Shown piece after piece: positions 9,390 through 18,780 of a stretch of DNA of 64,000 bases; the stretch's first letter is position 1, and each line of letters opens with the position of its first letter. Position numbers and translations under genes: made by a program. The stretch comes from Janthinobacterium tructae (lineage in GTDB: Bacteria; Pseudomonadota; Gammaproteobacteria; Burkholderiales; Burkholderiaceae_D): positions 4,340,001-4,404,000 of the forward strand of contig NZ_CP041185.1 of NCBI RefSeq assembly GCF_006517255.1. The letters are read 5' to 3'. The notes below the pieces were generated by a model. That model was not told the DNA's origin and did not search any database. It saw only the letters and a program-made list of their open reading frames with translations.

Positions 9390-9752
9390 ATGTTATTTTT
9401 AAAGAGTACGTCTGTCAGCAAGGCTTCCGGCATTTATGAGGTCGACATCGCCGCCAAACCACCGGGCAAGACCTTTGGCATTTTCCTCGCCACCGATCCC
9501 GATCATCCACCGCATGCCTTGCTGGGGCAATTGAAAGTGCTCGGCTACGAGAACATCTATAGTTCCCCCTACCTGCACAAGGATGGGGGCAAGGTGCTGG
9601 ATTTGCATTTCCAGAAGGATGGCACGGATATCTTCAAGGGCTGGAAAACCGAGGAGTGCACACTCAACCTGGCGGCCATCACGGTCCTGTTCGAGGAGCA
9701 CGGCATCGCCATCGCGCCAAGGGTTATGTCGATGGCGGAAGCCTACGCTTAA
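9390..9752 (+). CDS. hypothetical protein (120 aa)
   Basis: Begins MLFLKSTSVSKASGIYEVDI. ATG 9390 has GGAG about 6 nt upstream. It is a small soluble protein with mixed alpha/beta character and no cysteine pair or membrane helix; not recognised. It stands alone, divergent from the diguanylate cyclase, with an AT-rich 265-bp intergenic region upstream that probably carries both promoters. A copy of the 66-nt intergenic hairpin element starts 38 nt after its stop. Confidence 0.65.
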   Translation: MLFLKSTSVSKASGIYEVDIAAKPPGKTFGIFLATDPDHPPHALLGQLKVLGYENIYSSPYLHKDGGKVLDLHFQKDGTDIFKGWKTEECTLNLAAITVLFEEHGIAIAPRVMSMAEAYA

Positions 9753-9790
9753 ACGCCTGTCAAAACCTGCTGCGCGTCGTGGTTTGCAAT

Positions 9791-9856
9791 CTGCGATGCT
9801 CACTGTACCTTCGTACAGTTGCGCTTCTCGACCGCAACTCACTGCCGCTCGCTACG
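9791..9856 (+). repeat. 66-nt intergenic hairpin element, copy 1
   Basis: Starts CTGCGATGCTCAC and ends CGCTCGCTACG. The core is a 7-bp hairpin ACTGTAC (9802-9808), loop CTTC, GTACAGT (9813-9819), then TTGCGCTTCT. The same 66-nt layout recurs at 36629-36694 with 49 of 66 positions identical by hand alignment. All three changed base pairs in the hairpin are compensated on the other arm. It lies just downstream of the 120-aa gene and upstream of the convergent gene ending at 9882. Confidence 0.75.
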
Positions 9857-9881
9857 GTTTTGTCTGGCGTTGCAAGTCAGC

Positions 9882-10463
9882 TCAGCCCGCCTCCACGCCG
9901 ATGTGATACAGCGCCCACGGGCAGTTGGCGAACCGCTCGGCCAGGGGCAGTGCCGCCACGGCCGCGATGCGGTCGGCATCATGGATCGCCCATAGCGGCC
10001 CCAGTCCGCCCAGCGCCATCGCCTGCCCGTCGAGGTGGGTGGCGACCATAAAACGCTGCGCGCGCGCCTGTGCCACGGTCAGCGCCGCCGCATAGCCATC
10101 CACGGCGCGCAGCAGCAGGCGCACATCATCGTCCTCCGGGGCGCCCGCCGCCTTCAAGACATCGACCAGCAGCGGCCCGCGCAGGGCATGCGCCTTGCCG
10201 TCGTATTCCAGGGTGGGGTGGATGGTGCGCGCCGGCAAGTTCGTCAGCGCCGCAAAGTCGAAAGCCCGCGCCCGTTCAAAACTGATTTTCTGCTTGTGCA
10301 TCATCTGGTCGCGCACGGCGTCGAACGGACCCCGGTTGGGTTTGGCGATGCTGCCCGTGATGGTCAGCAAGGCCGGACCGCGCAGGCCGGCAGGCGCCGC
10401 CCGGGCGATGGCGGGCAGGGCGCTGGCCGCCATGGCGGCGGCGAGAAACTGGCGTTTGTGCAT
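9882..10463 (-). CDS. Molybdopterin-oxidoreductase-fold protein (periplasmic, probably cofactor-free)
   Basis: 193 aa. An N-terminal signal peptide (MHKRQFLAAAMAASALPAIA, cleavage likely after ARAA) is followed by a single domain resembling the sulfite oxidase molybdopterin fold: TITGSI at the start, LRGPLLVDVLKAAG (about 95-108), RAVDGYAAAL and the PLWAIHD region. The cysteine that ligates molybdenum in sulfite oxidases is not apparent; the only mature cysteine is near the C-terminus (FANCPWALYHI). It may therefore be a non-enzymatic relative. AGGAG precedes ATG 10463 by about 6 nt. It is divergent from the barrel protein at 10698. Function is unknown. Confidence 0.72.
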   Translation of the reverse strand: MHKRQFLAAAMAASALPAIARAAPAGLRGPALLTITGSIAKPNRGPFDAVRDQMMHKQKISFERARAFDFAALTNLPARTIHPTLEYDGKAHALRGPLLVDVLKAAGAPEDDDVRLLLRAVDGYAAALTVAQARAQRFMVATHLDGQAMALGGLGPLWAIHDADRIAAVAALPLAERFANCPWALYHIGVEAG

Positions 10464-10697
10464 GCACTTCTCCTGTTCGTCTGAACTTCCAATTGTGCTT
10501 AAGTCTATCTTAAGTTCGTTCAACGGTGCGCATTTTATGCTTATTGTCAGTTTGGAATGTCTGCTTACATCTTGTCACAGTTCTTACGGAATGGAGAAAG
10601 ACGTAGCTTTTTTCGGCTGATATTGTGTAGTCATCGCACTTCGCTGAACTGCGAATCCAGGCACAAATCTACGAACATTCACTATTTGAGAGAGAAC

Positions 10698-11279
10698 ATG
10701 ATGAAAAAGAAAATCCTGTTTGCAATGATCGCTTCCGTTACCGCATTCACCGGCATGAGCGCCGCGCACGCTGAAGGCGCCTATGTGGGTGCCGGCGTCA
10801 CGGGCAACCGCTACAATTTTGATATTCCTGGCGCCACCAGCGCCGATAATCACAGCGGCTACAAGGCAGGCGCCAAGGTCTTCGCCGGTTACGATTTCGA
10901 TAAAACCTGGGCGGTCGAGGGCGGTTACGCCGATTTCGGCAGCAAGGATTACAGCTATGTCACCAGCGCCGGCAACGGTTCCGTGAAAAGCGATTCGCAC
11001 GGCTACTACCTGGCCGGCAAGGCCAGCATGCCGGTGAGCGAGAAAGTCGGCGTGTTCGGCAAGCTCGGTGTGGCCAAGGTCAAGAATAGCCTGAGCGGCA
11101 CGGGTCTGTCGACCGGCATCAGCGGCAACGACAAGACGGGCGTGTACGCTTCCGTCGGCGCCCAGTACGCGCTCAACGAGAAAGTCTCGCTGACGGCGGA
11201 AGTGGAACACTTCGGCAAGAGCGCCGACCAGGGCCGCAAGGCCACGGGCCTCGCTTTAGGCGCACGCTACAATTTCTAA
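10698..11279 (+). CDS. Outer-membrane beta-barrel protein (OmpA-like N-domain)
   Basis: 193 aa with a classic signal peptide (MMKKKILFAMIASVTAFTGM..AHA, cut before EGAYVGAGV) followed by alternating aromatic/polar beta strands typical of an eight-stranded barrel (YVGAGVTGNRYNF, KVFAGYDF, AVEGGYADF, YYLAGKASMP). It ends in Phe (GARYNF), the usual barrel C-terminal residue. No peptidoglycan-binding OmpA C-domain is present, so it is barrel only. ATG 10698 follows a purine-rich GAGAGAGAA; the next ATG at 10701 is equally in frame. A strong bidirectional terminator follows. Its role (porin or adhesin) cannot be told. Confidence 0.85.
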   Translation: MMKKKILFAMIASVTAFTGMSAAHAEGAYVGAGVTGNRYNFDIPGATSADNHSGYKAGAKVFAGYDFDKTWAVEGGYADFGSKDYSYVTSAGNGSVKSDSHGYYLAGKASMPVSEKVGVFGKLGVAKVKNSLSGTGLSTGISGNDKTGVYASVGAQYALNEKVSLTAEVEHFGKSADQGRKATGLALGARYNF

Positions 11280-11300
11280 TGACTTAGAAATGTGCTGAAA

Positions 11301-11334
11301 AAAAAGGCAGTTACCGCGAGGTAACTGCCTTTTT
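11301..11334. terminator. Bidirectional rho-independent terminator
   Basis: A perfect 15-bp stem AAAAAGGCAGTTACC / GGTAACTGCCTTTTT with loop GCGA. A-tract and T-tract flank both sides, so it can stop the barrel gene (+, ends 11279) and ettA (-, ends 11352). Confidence 0.92.
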
Positions 11335-11351
11335 GCATTGCTGCACCCGAT

Positions 11352-13022
<1,671 letters not shown>

Positions 13023-13118
13023 TAGAAATCTCGGGTGATATACAAAGACGGACAGGATACGGTAAACGCCCGCTTCCGGCCAGCGCTGCGCGCTGCGGAA
13101 ACGGCCGCCAGGGCAAGA

Positions 13119-14003
13119 CTAGCTGCTGGCGCGCGCCTTGCGGGCCGTCCACAGCCCTTCGGCCGCATACAGGCCCAGCGCCGTCCAGATGACCAGGAAG
13201 CCCAGCATGCGTTCGGGCGTGAACGATTCGTGGAAGACCCACACGCCGATCAGCAGCTGGCCCGTGGGGGCGATGTATTGTAATAAGCCCAGCACGGCCA
13301 GCGGCAGGCGGCGCGCGCCGGCGGCAAACAGCAGCAGGGGGATGGCCGTGATGGGGCCGGACGCCAGCAGCAGCGCGCGCGTGGCGGACGAGTCAGTATT
13401 GACGAAGCCGCTCTGGCCGTGCCAGGCCAGCCACAACATGTAGGCCAGCGCCAGCGGAAACAAAATCAAGGTTTCGAATGACAGGCCTTCCAGCGCACCG
13501 AGCGCGGCCGTCTTGCGCAGCAAGCCATAGCCGCCGAAGGTGGCCGCCAGCAGCAGGGCGATCCACGGCACTTGCCCCGCCTGCCAGGTGAGCCAGGCCA
13601 CGCCGCAGGCGGCCAGGCCGATGGCCAGCCACTGCAGGCGGCGCAAGCGCTCGTGCAGCAGCATAAAGCCCAGCATGACATTGATCAGGGGCGTAATGAA
13701 GTAGCCGAGGCTGGCGTCGACTACGTGGCCGTTGTTGACAGCCCAGATATAGATGAACCAGTTGGCGGACAGCAAAAACGCACTGGCGCCGAAGCCGGCC
13801 ACGACCCTGGGCTGCGCTTTCAGTCTGCCCAGCCAGCTCCACTGGCGGCGCACGGTCAGCACGATGCCTAGAAACAACAGCGACCAGACCATGCGGTGCG
13901 CCAGGATTTCCTGTGGTGCGATCTCGCCGATGGCATGGAAATACAGGGGAAACAAGCCCCAGCACAGGAAGGCGAGGGAGGCGTACAACATGCCTGGATT
14001 CAT
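13119..14003 (-). CDS. rarD: RarD-type EamA/DMT family transporter
   Basis: 294 aa with ten hydrophobic segments and two EamA repeats. RarD hallmarks are the N-terminal SLAFLCWGLFPLYFHAIGEI and the RLKAQPRVV and NWFIYIWAVNNGHVVDASLGY stretches. RarD was named from chloramphenicol sensitivity; its physiological substrate remains unclear. The start ATG at 14003 gives the expected N-terminus directly before helix 1. It stands alone between ettA (same strand, 96 bp away) and the divergent kup. Confidence 0.9.
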   Translation of the reverse strand: MNPGMLYASLAFLCWGLFPLYFHAIGEIAPQEILAHRMVWSLLFLGIVLTVRRQWSWLGRLKAQPRVVAGFGASAFLLSANWFIYIWAVNNGHVVDASLGYFITPLINVMLGFMLLHERLRRLQWLAIGLAACGVAWLTWQAGQVPWIALLLAATFGGYGLLRKTAALGALEGLSFETLILFPLALAYMLWLAWHGQSGFVNTDSSATRALLLASGPITAIPLLLFAAGARRLPLAVLGLLQYIAPTGQLLIGVWVFHESFTPERMLGFLVIWTALGLYAAEGLWTARKARASS

Positions 14004-14181
14004 GATGAGGTTCGCTGGAGAGTAGACAGTCTGTCATTATGGCTGAAAACATCGGGGGCTGCCCGGCGCCGCTGGCGAGGCGTAGAATGGCAACAAATCA
14101 ATGGCCGCAAGCCCGCGCAGCAAGGCGGAGCGGTACAAAACCACGACTTTGGGGCAGCTGCGGAACCATGCAAAAATACTC

Positions 14182-14210
14182 TTGCTATTTGCTAATACCT
14201 ATCATATTGT
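14182..14210 (+). promoter_or_regulatory. Candidate sigma-70 promoter of kup
   Basis: TTGCTA (14182-14187), a 17-bp spacer and TATTGT (14205-14210) give an expected start near 14217, leaving a leader of about 25 nt to the TTG start at 14242. The boxes match consensus at 4 of 6 positions each, which is plausible but not proven. Confidence 0.5.
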
Positions 14211-14241
14211 GCGATGCAACAAAACAAAAACGGGTGCAATC

Positions 14242-16119
14242 TTGACGTCGGAACATAAAAAAAGCGGCCTGGTCGGCTTGACACTGGCTGCCGTCGGCAT
14301 CGTCTATGGCGATATCGGCACCAGTCCGCTATACACCCTCAAAACGGTATTTGACCCGGCCCACGGCCTGTCTGTCACGCATAACAACCTGCTGGGTATC
14401 GTTTCGCTGATCTTCTGGGGCCTGACCCTGATCGTTTCGCTGAAATACGTGACCCTGGTGCTGCGTGCCGACAACCGCGGCGAGGGCGGCATCATGGCCT
14501 TGATGGCGCTGGTGCTGTCGTCCGTCAGCAAGTCGTCGCGCTGGCATGTGCCTCTGATGGTGATCGGCGTGTTTGGCGCCACCCTGTTCTATGGCGACAG
14601 CGTGATCACGCCGGCCATTTCGGTGCTGTCGGCGATCGAAGGTCTGGAAGTGGCCACGCCTGCCTTCAGCCCGTACGTGGTGTGGCTGACGATCGCCGTG
14701 CTGGTGGCGCTGTATTCGGTGCAGTCGCACGGTACGGCCGGCATCGGCCGTTTCTTTGCTCCCATCATGCTGATATGGTTTGTCGCGCTCGCCTGCATGG
14801 GCGTGCTCAACATCATCAAGTCGCCAGGCATCCTGGCCGCCGTCAATCCGCTGCACGCGGTAGCTTTCCTGCTCGACAATGGCCGCATCGCCTTCCTGTC
14901 GCTGGGCGCCGTGGTGCTGGCACTGACGGGCGCCGAGGCGCTGTACGCGGACATGGGCCACTTCGGCAAGAAGCCGATCCGCATGGCCTGGTTCCTGATC
15001 GCCTTTCCCGCGCTGGCGCTGAACTACCTGGGCCAAGGCGGCTTGCTGCTGGCGCACCCGGAAGCCATTTCCAATCCGTTCTACCAGCAGCTGGGCGCCT
15101 GGAGCGTCTATCCGCTGGTGATTTTGTCGACCATGGCCACCGTGATCGCTTCGCAGGCGACCATCTCCGGCACCTTCTCGATGACCAAGCAAGCCATCGC
15201 GCTGGGCTTTTTGCCGCGCATGCGCGTGCGCCACACGTCGGAAAGCGAAATCGGCCAGATTTACATTCCTGCCGTCAACTGGCTGCAGCTGGCCGTCGTG
15301 CTGCTGGCCGTCGTCGGTTTTGGCTCGTCGGAAAAGCTGGCCGCCGCTTACGGCATCGCCGTCACCGCCACCATGCTGGCCACCACGATCCTGACCTTCT
15401 TCGTCATCCGCTACCGCTGGAAGATGAATTTGCTGCTGTGCTGGGCCGCTACGGGCTTCTTCCTGTTCATCGATGTGAACCTGTTCGCGGCCAGTTCCCT
15501 GAAACTGTTCCACGGCGGCTGGTTCCCGCTGTTGCTGGGCGCCGTCCTGTTCATCATCATGCTGACCTGGAAACGGGGCCGCCAGCTGGTGTTCCAGAAC
15601 CTGGAAAAGCACGCGATCCCGCTCAACGAATTCCTCTCGTCGCTGTTCATCGCGCCGCCGCTGCGCGTGCCCGGCACGGCCATCTTCCTGCGCGGCGAAA
15701 CGGATGGCGTGCCGCATGCGCTGCTGCATAACCTGTTGCATAACAAGGTGCTGCATGAGCGCGTCATTTTCCTCACCGTCTTCATGCATGAAGAGCCGTG
15801 GGTGTTGCCATCCGAGCGCGTGCGCGTGGTGGAGCTGGGCCACCAGTGCTACCAGGTCAATGTGCATTACGGCTTCAAGGATGAACCGGATATTCCGGCG
15901 GCGCTGGTGCAATGCGCCGAGCAGGGACTCGATTTCGAGATGATGGAAACGTCGTTCTTCATCGCGCGCCAGACCATCATCTCGACGCCGGGGGCCGGCA
16001 TGATGCCATGGCGCGAGCACCTGTTCGTCACCATGTCGCGCAATGCGCGCACGGCGGCCGACTACTATCAGATCCCGAGCAACCGGGTGATCGAACTGGG
16101 CACGCAGGTGGAAATCTAG
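14242..16119 (+). CDS. kup: Low-affinity potassium transporter Kup
   Basis: 625 aa by the TTG start at 14242. It is a proton-coupled potassium uptake permease of the KUP/HAK family, with about twelve membrane helices (residues about 10-440) and a soluble C-terminal domain (about 455-625). Signature stretches are GIVYGDIGTSPLYTLKTVF near the N-terminus, then ALVLSSVSKSS, FYGDSVITPAISVLSAIEG and the GALALTGAEALYADMGHFG-like segment. The start is chosen by homology: the frame stays open upstream to an ATG at 14101, but the family starts just before SEHKKSGLVGLTL, and GGGTG precedes the TTG. The use of TTG is unusual enough to need confirmation. Confidence 0.94.
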   Translation: MTSEHKKSGLVGLTLAAVGIVYGDIGTSPLYTLKTVFDPAHGLSVTHNNLLGIVSLIFWGLTLIVSLKYVTLVLRADNRGEGGIMALMALVLSSVSKSSRWHVPLMVIGVFGATLFYGDSVITPAISVLSAIEGLEVATPAFSPYVVWLTIAVLVALYSVQSHGTAGIGRFFAPIMLIWFVALACMGVLNIIKSPGILAAVNPLHAVAFLLDNGRIAFLSLGAVVLALTGAEALYADMGHFGKKPIRMAWFLIAFPALALNYLGQGGLLLAHPEAISNPFYQQLGAWSVYPLVILSTMATVIASQATISGTFSMTKQAIALGFLPRMRVRHTSESEIGQIYIPAVNWLQLAVVLLAVVGFGSSEKLAAAYGIAVTATMLATTILTFFVIRYRWKMNLLLCWAATGFFLFIDVNLFAASSLKLFHGGWFPLLLGAVLFIIMLTWKRGRQLVFQNLEKHAIPLNEFLSSLFIAPPLRVPGTAIFLRGETDGVPHALLHNLLHNKVLHERVIFLTVFMHEEPWVLPSERVRVVELGHQCYQVNVHYGFKDEPDIPAALVQCAEQGLDFEMMETSFFIARQTIISTPGAGMMPWREHLFVTMSRNARTAADYYQIPSNRVIELGTQVEI

Positions 16120-16216
16120 ATATCGTGGCTATTGTGGCAACGTTGTATCGATGCACCATTTAGCACCGGGCTTACGTCTGCTTACAAATGGACCCGGCGA
16201 CACCTGTTAAACTCCA

Positions 16217-16243
16217 GCCCGTACCGGTCCGCACCGTACGGGC
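16217..16243 (+). promoter_or_regulatory. Hairpin in the kup-FKBP intergenic region
   Basis: GCCCGTACCGGT / ACCGTACGGGC with loop CCGC forms an 11-bp stem with one bulged base. It has no T-run, so it is not a standard terminator. It ends 32 nt before the FKBP start codon and could sit in its leader. Confidence 0.4.
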
Positions 16244-16275
16244 CCCAGTCACACACCAATATTTAAAGGGAAACC

Positions 16276-16737
16276 ATGAAATCGGTATTTCAATTGATCG
16301 CCACGCTCGCTTGTGCCGTGGCCCTGACCGCCTGCGGCGCCGCCGCCAACACGGATAAGCCCGTCGTGCTCGACCCGAATACGCAAGTGAAAGAACTGGT
16401 CATTACCAATCCGGTGGTCGGCACCGGCACGGAGGCGGTAGCGGGCGATACCCTGAAAGTGCTTTACACGGGCTGGCTGTATGACGCAAGCAAGCCTGAC
16501 AACAAGGGCAAGCAGTTCGATGCGAACCAGACAGGAGCCGGTTTTGACTTCGTTCTGGGCAGCGGCACGGTTATCGTGGGCTGGGACCGCGGCCTGGTCG
16601 GCATGAAGGTGGGCGGCACCCGTATCCTGTCCATTCCGTATACCCTGGGTTATGGCGAAAGGGGGGCGTCGTCGATTCCCGCCTACGCGGGCTTGCTGTT
16701 TGAAGTCAAGCTGATCGGCGTGGAGAAAAAGAAGTAG
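16276..16737 (+). CDS. FKBP-type peptidyl-prolyl isomerase, lipoprotein
   Basis: 153 aa. A lipoprotein signal MKSVFQLIATLACAVALTAC with the lipobox LTAC (Cys20) means envelope anchoring. The FKBP domain (about 40-152) has the usual GDTLKVLYTGWLYD, GAGFDFVLGSGTVIVGWDRGLVGMKVGG and YTLGYGERG motifs, with Tyr, Asp and Trp pocket residues kept. It assists folding by cis-trans isomerisation of Xaa-Pro bonds outside the cytoplasm. GGGAAACC precedes ATG 16276. It carries its own terminator. Confidence 0.92.
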   Translation: MKSVFQLIATLACAVALTACGAAANTDKPVVLDPNTQVKELVITNPVVGTGTEAVAGDTLKVLYTGWLYDASKPDNKGKQFDANQTGAGFDFVLGSGTVIVGWDRGLVGMKVGGTRILSIPYTLGYGERGASSIPAYAGLLFEVKLIGVEKKK

Positions 16738-16760
16738 GCACGCGCAGGGCAGCCAATACC

Positions 16761-16790
16761 AAGGGCGATTCCACGGAATCGCCCTTTTTG
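16761..16790 (+). terminator. Rho-independent terminator after FKBP gene
   Basis: Stem AAGGGCGATTCC / GGAATCGCCCTT followed by TTTTTG. The T-run is only on the + side, so it serves the isomerase gene. Confidence 0.85.
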
Positions 16791-16810
16791 CTTTGCGGGC
16801 CCTGTCTGCG

Positions 16811-17482
16811 TCAGGCTGGCACCAGTTCCTGGAAGTAATACGTGGCGCCACCCAGATCGGCCGGCGCGTCATATTGCAGCACCTGCGTGCGGCGCAGCGC
16901 CACCGGGGCGCTGAAGGCGGGGCCGTCGTAGACGAACGTGTGGAATTCGCCGTTTTCGCCGCAGGCGTCGACACCGGGCGGCAGGTCGGCCAAAAAGGCG
17001 GCGTCGAACTCGCGCCCGCAAAATTCACGTGGCAGGTGCTGGCCATTGATGCACACGACGATGGCCTTGAAGCCGGCGGCGAGAAATTCGTCGACCAGCG
17101 CGCGCCGCGCTTCGCCCCACAGGGGCAGATGGGCCGTCAGGCCGGCCGCGGCGCAGACTTTTTCTTCCCAGTCGCGGTGCGGCTGCAGGTCGATGTCGCC
17201 AAACAGGGCGTGCGCTATGCCCTCGTCTTTCGCTGCGCGCAACATGGCGATGAATTGTTCCTCGTAGCTGGCCCAGCTGGCGTGATAGCGCTGCAGGCGC
17301 GCCCCCAGGCTGGCCGCCTGCGCTTCGAGCAGCTCGGGCGGCACGCCGTGCGAACGCGATTTGCGGCCATCTTCATCCATGGCCGTGATCAGCAGCGGCA
17401 CGCGCATGCCGGCGTTGCGCGCGCGCCACAGGGCCAGGCAGGAATCCTTGCCGCCGCTCCAGGAAATGAGGGCCGTCGTCAT
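16811..17482 (-). CDS. DPH6-like ATP pyrophosphatase (diphthine-ammonia ligase family)
   Basis: A 223-aa cytoplasmic N-type ATP pyrophosphatase. The PP-loop SGGKDS is at residues 9-14, with the family-specific ends MDEDGRKSRSHGVP (about 35-48), HALFGDID and GVDACGENGEFHTFVYDGP (about 170-188). Eukaryotic and archaeal relatives amidate diphthine, but bacteria lack diphthamide, so the bacterial substrate is unknown. It is translationally coupled to the acetyltransferase upstream (ATGA overlap at 17479-17482). Confidence 0.86.
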   Translation of the reverse strand: MTTALISWSGGKDSCLALWRARNAGMRVPLLITAMDEDGRKSRSHGVPPELLEAQAASLGARLQRYHASWASYEEQFIAMLRAAKDEGIAHALFGDIDLQPHRDWEEKVCAAAGLTAHLPLWGEARRALVDEFLAAGFKAIVVCINGQHLPREFCGREFDAAFLADLPPGVDACGENGEFHTFVYDGPAFSAPVALRRTQVLQYDAPADLGGATYYFQELVPA

Positions 17483-17949
17483 GCTGCCGCCTGCGCCGCG
17501 CGCAGCATGTCGACGTGCTGTATGCCGTCTTCGTCGTAGGGCGCGCTGACGGTGACAAAGCCGAATGACTGGTAGAAGCGCTCCAGGTAGTGCTGCGCAC
17601 CGATGCGAATGGCGTGGCCAGGGTGCTGGCGTTCGGCGCGCTCGATGCCCTCAAGCAGCAACTGCTTGCCGGCGCCCGTGCTGCGCGCTTCGGGCGCCGT
17701 CAGCACGCGGCCCAGCGACATTTCCACGTATTTGGCGCCCGGCGCCAGCACGCGCAGGTAGGCGGCCAGCCGGCGCTGGCCATCGACCGTTTGCCAGCCC
17801 AGCAAGTGCATGGCTTGCTGGTCATGGCCATCGAGGTCCGGGTAAATGCACTGCTGTTCGATGACGAACACGCGCTGGCGCAAGGCCAGCACCTGGTACA
17901 AAGCGTGGGGGCCGAGTTCGTCGAACGTGTTCCATTGCCAGGCGATCAT
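17479..17949 (-). CDS. ElaA-like GNAT acetyltransferase
   Basis: 156 aa. The N-terminal pattern LYQVLALRQRVFVIEQQCIYPDLDGHD (about 17-43) is the ElaA-family mark, followed by the GNAT acetyl-CoA loop region LGRVLTAPEARSTGAGKQLL (about 80-99; the loop reads R-S-T-G-A-G) and QHYLERFYQSFGF near the C-terminus. It would transfer an acetyl group to an unknown amine. The start is ATG 17949 (MIAWQW) by homology; the frame is open further upstream. Its stop overlaps the start of the PP-loop gene. Confidence 0.85.
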   Translation of the reverse strand: MIAWQWNTFDELGPHALYQVLALRQRVFVIEQQCIYPDLDGHDQQAMHLLGWQTVDGQRRLAAYLRVLAPGAKYVEMSLGRVLTAPEARSTGAGKQLLLEGIERAERQHPGHAIRIGAQHYLERFYQSFGFVTVSAPYDEDGIQHVDMLRAAQAAA

Positions 17950-18003
17950 GCGTACTCCGAAAAAATCAGGAAAAGAGCGCCATTCTAAAGGCACACGTGA
18001 AAA

Positions 18004-18036
18004 AAAACCGCGCTGCCTTCATGGCAGTGCGGTTTT
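18004..18036 (-). terminator. Rho-independent terminator after ohr
   Basis: Stem AAAACCGCGCTGCC / GGCAGTGCGGTTTT (loop TTCAT, one mismatch). Read on the minus strand it is followed by a long T-tract, so it terminates ohr, which ends at 18070. Confidence 0.88.
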
Positions 18037-18069
18037 GATAGCGACGCGCAGCAGTTATGCCAGGTGCGC

Positions 18070-18495
18070 TCAGACGATCGTCAGGGTGACGTCGATGTTG
18101 CCGCGCGTGGCGTTCGAGTAAGGGCACACGATGTGGGCGGCGGCGACCAGCGCTTCGGCGGCGGCGCGCTCCATGCCCGGCAGCGAAATTTTCAGTTCCA
18201 CTTCGATGCCGAAGCCCGTGTCGATGGCGCCGATGCCGACGTTGCCTTCGATGGACAGGTCTGCCGGCAAGGCGATCTTGTCGCGGCCACCGACGAATTT
18301 CATGGCGCCGATGAAGCAGGCCGAGTAGCCGGCGGCGAACAGTTGTTCCGGATTGGTGCCCACGGCACCATTGCCGCCCAGTTCTTTCGGCGTGGTCAGC
18401 TTGACGTCCAGCACATTGTCGGACGACACGGCACGGCCTTCGCGGCCTCCGGTGGCGGTGGCTTGTGCGCGGTACAGGACTTGTTTGATCGACAT
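18070..18495 (-). CDS. ohr: Organic hydroperoxide resistance protein Ohr
   Basis: A 141-aa OsmC/Ohr-family thiol peroxidase that reduces organic hydroperoxides with lipoylated partners. The redox cysteines are in [11 protein letters not shown] (about residue 59) and [13 protein letters not shown] (about 124), the Ohr arrangement rather than OsmC. The start [20 protein letters not shown] is typical. No ohrR gene lies in the window. An 8-bp direct repeat just upstream of the start could be a regulator site. Confidence 0.95.
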   Translation of the reverse strand: MSIKQVLYRAQATATGGREGRAVSSDNVLDVKLTTPKELGGNGAVGTNPEQLFAAGYSACFIGAMKFVGGRDKIALPADLSIEGNVGIGAIDTGFGIEVELKISLPGMERAAAEALVAAAHIVCPYSNATRGNIDVTLTIV

Positions 18496-18515
18496 GGTGG
18501 TTTCCTTGAGTAAAT

Positions 18516-18538
18516 TAAATAGTTAACGACTAAATAGT
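18516..18538. promoter_or_regulatory. Direct repeat upstream of ohr, possible operator
   Basis: TAAATAGT occurs at 18516-18523 and again at 18531-18538, a 15-bp period, 21-43 bp upstream of the ohr start codon. The region is AT-rich in an otherwise GC-rich sequence. A MarR/OhrR-type operator is possible, but no regulator gene is nearby. Confidence 0.4.
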
Positions 18539-18780
18539 GTGCTACTTGTTTCATGGGCTAGCGCCCCAGGATGCCCGTCTGCAGAAGCGATTGCCGGCGT
18601 CCATGTGTTCAATATATATCGCGCGCTATTTAATTGCAAGCGATTTTATTTTCGGGCGACGTACATTGGTACTTTATTTTGATGCCTTTGTCGCCAGTAT
18701 TGCCCTTCCATCGCATAATGGCCACCGTCGCCGGGGGCGATGGTTATGCTGGGCCCACTTCACACCCCAAGGAAAAAATC

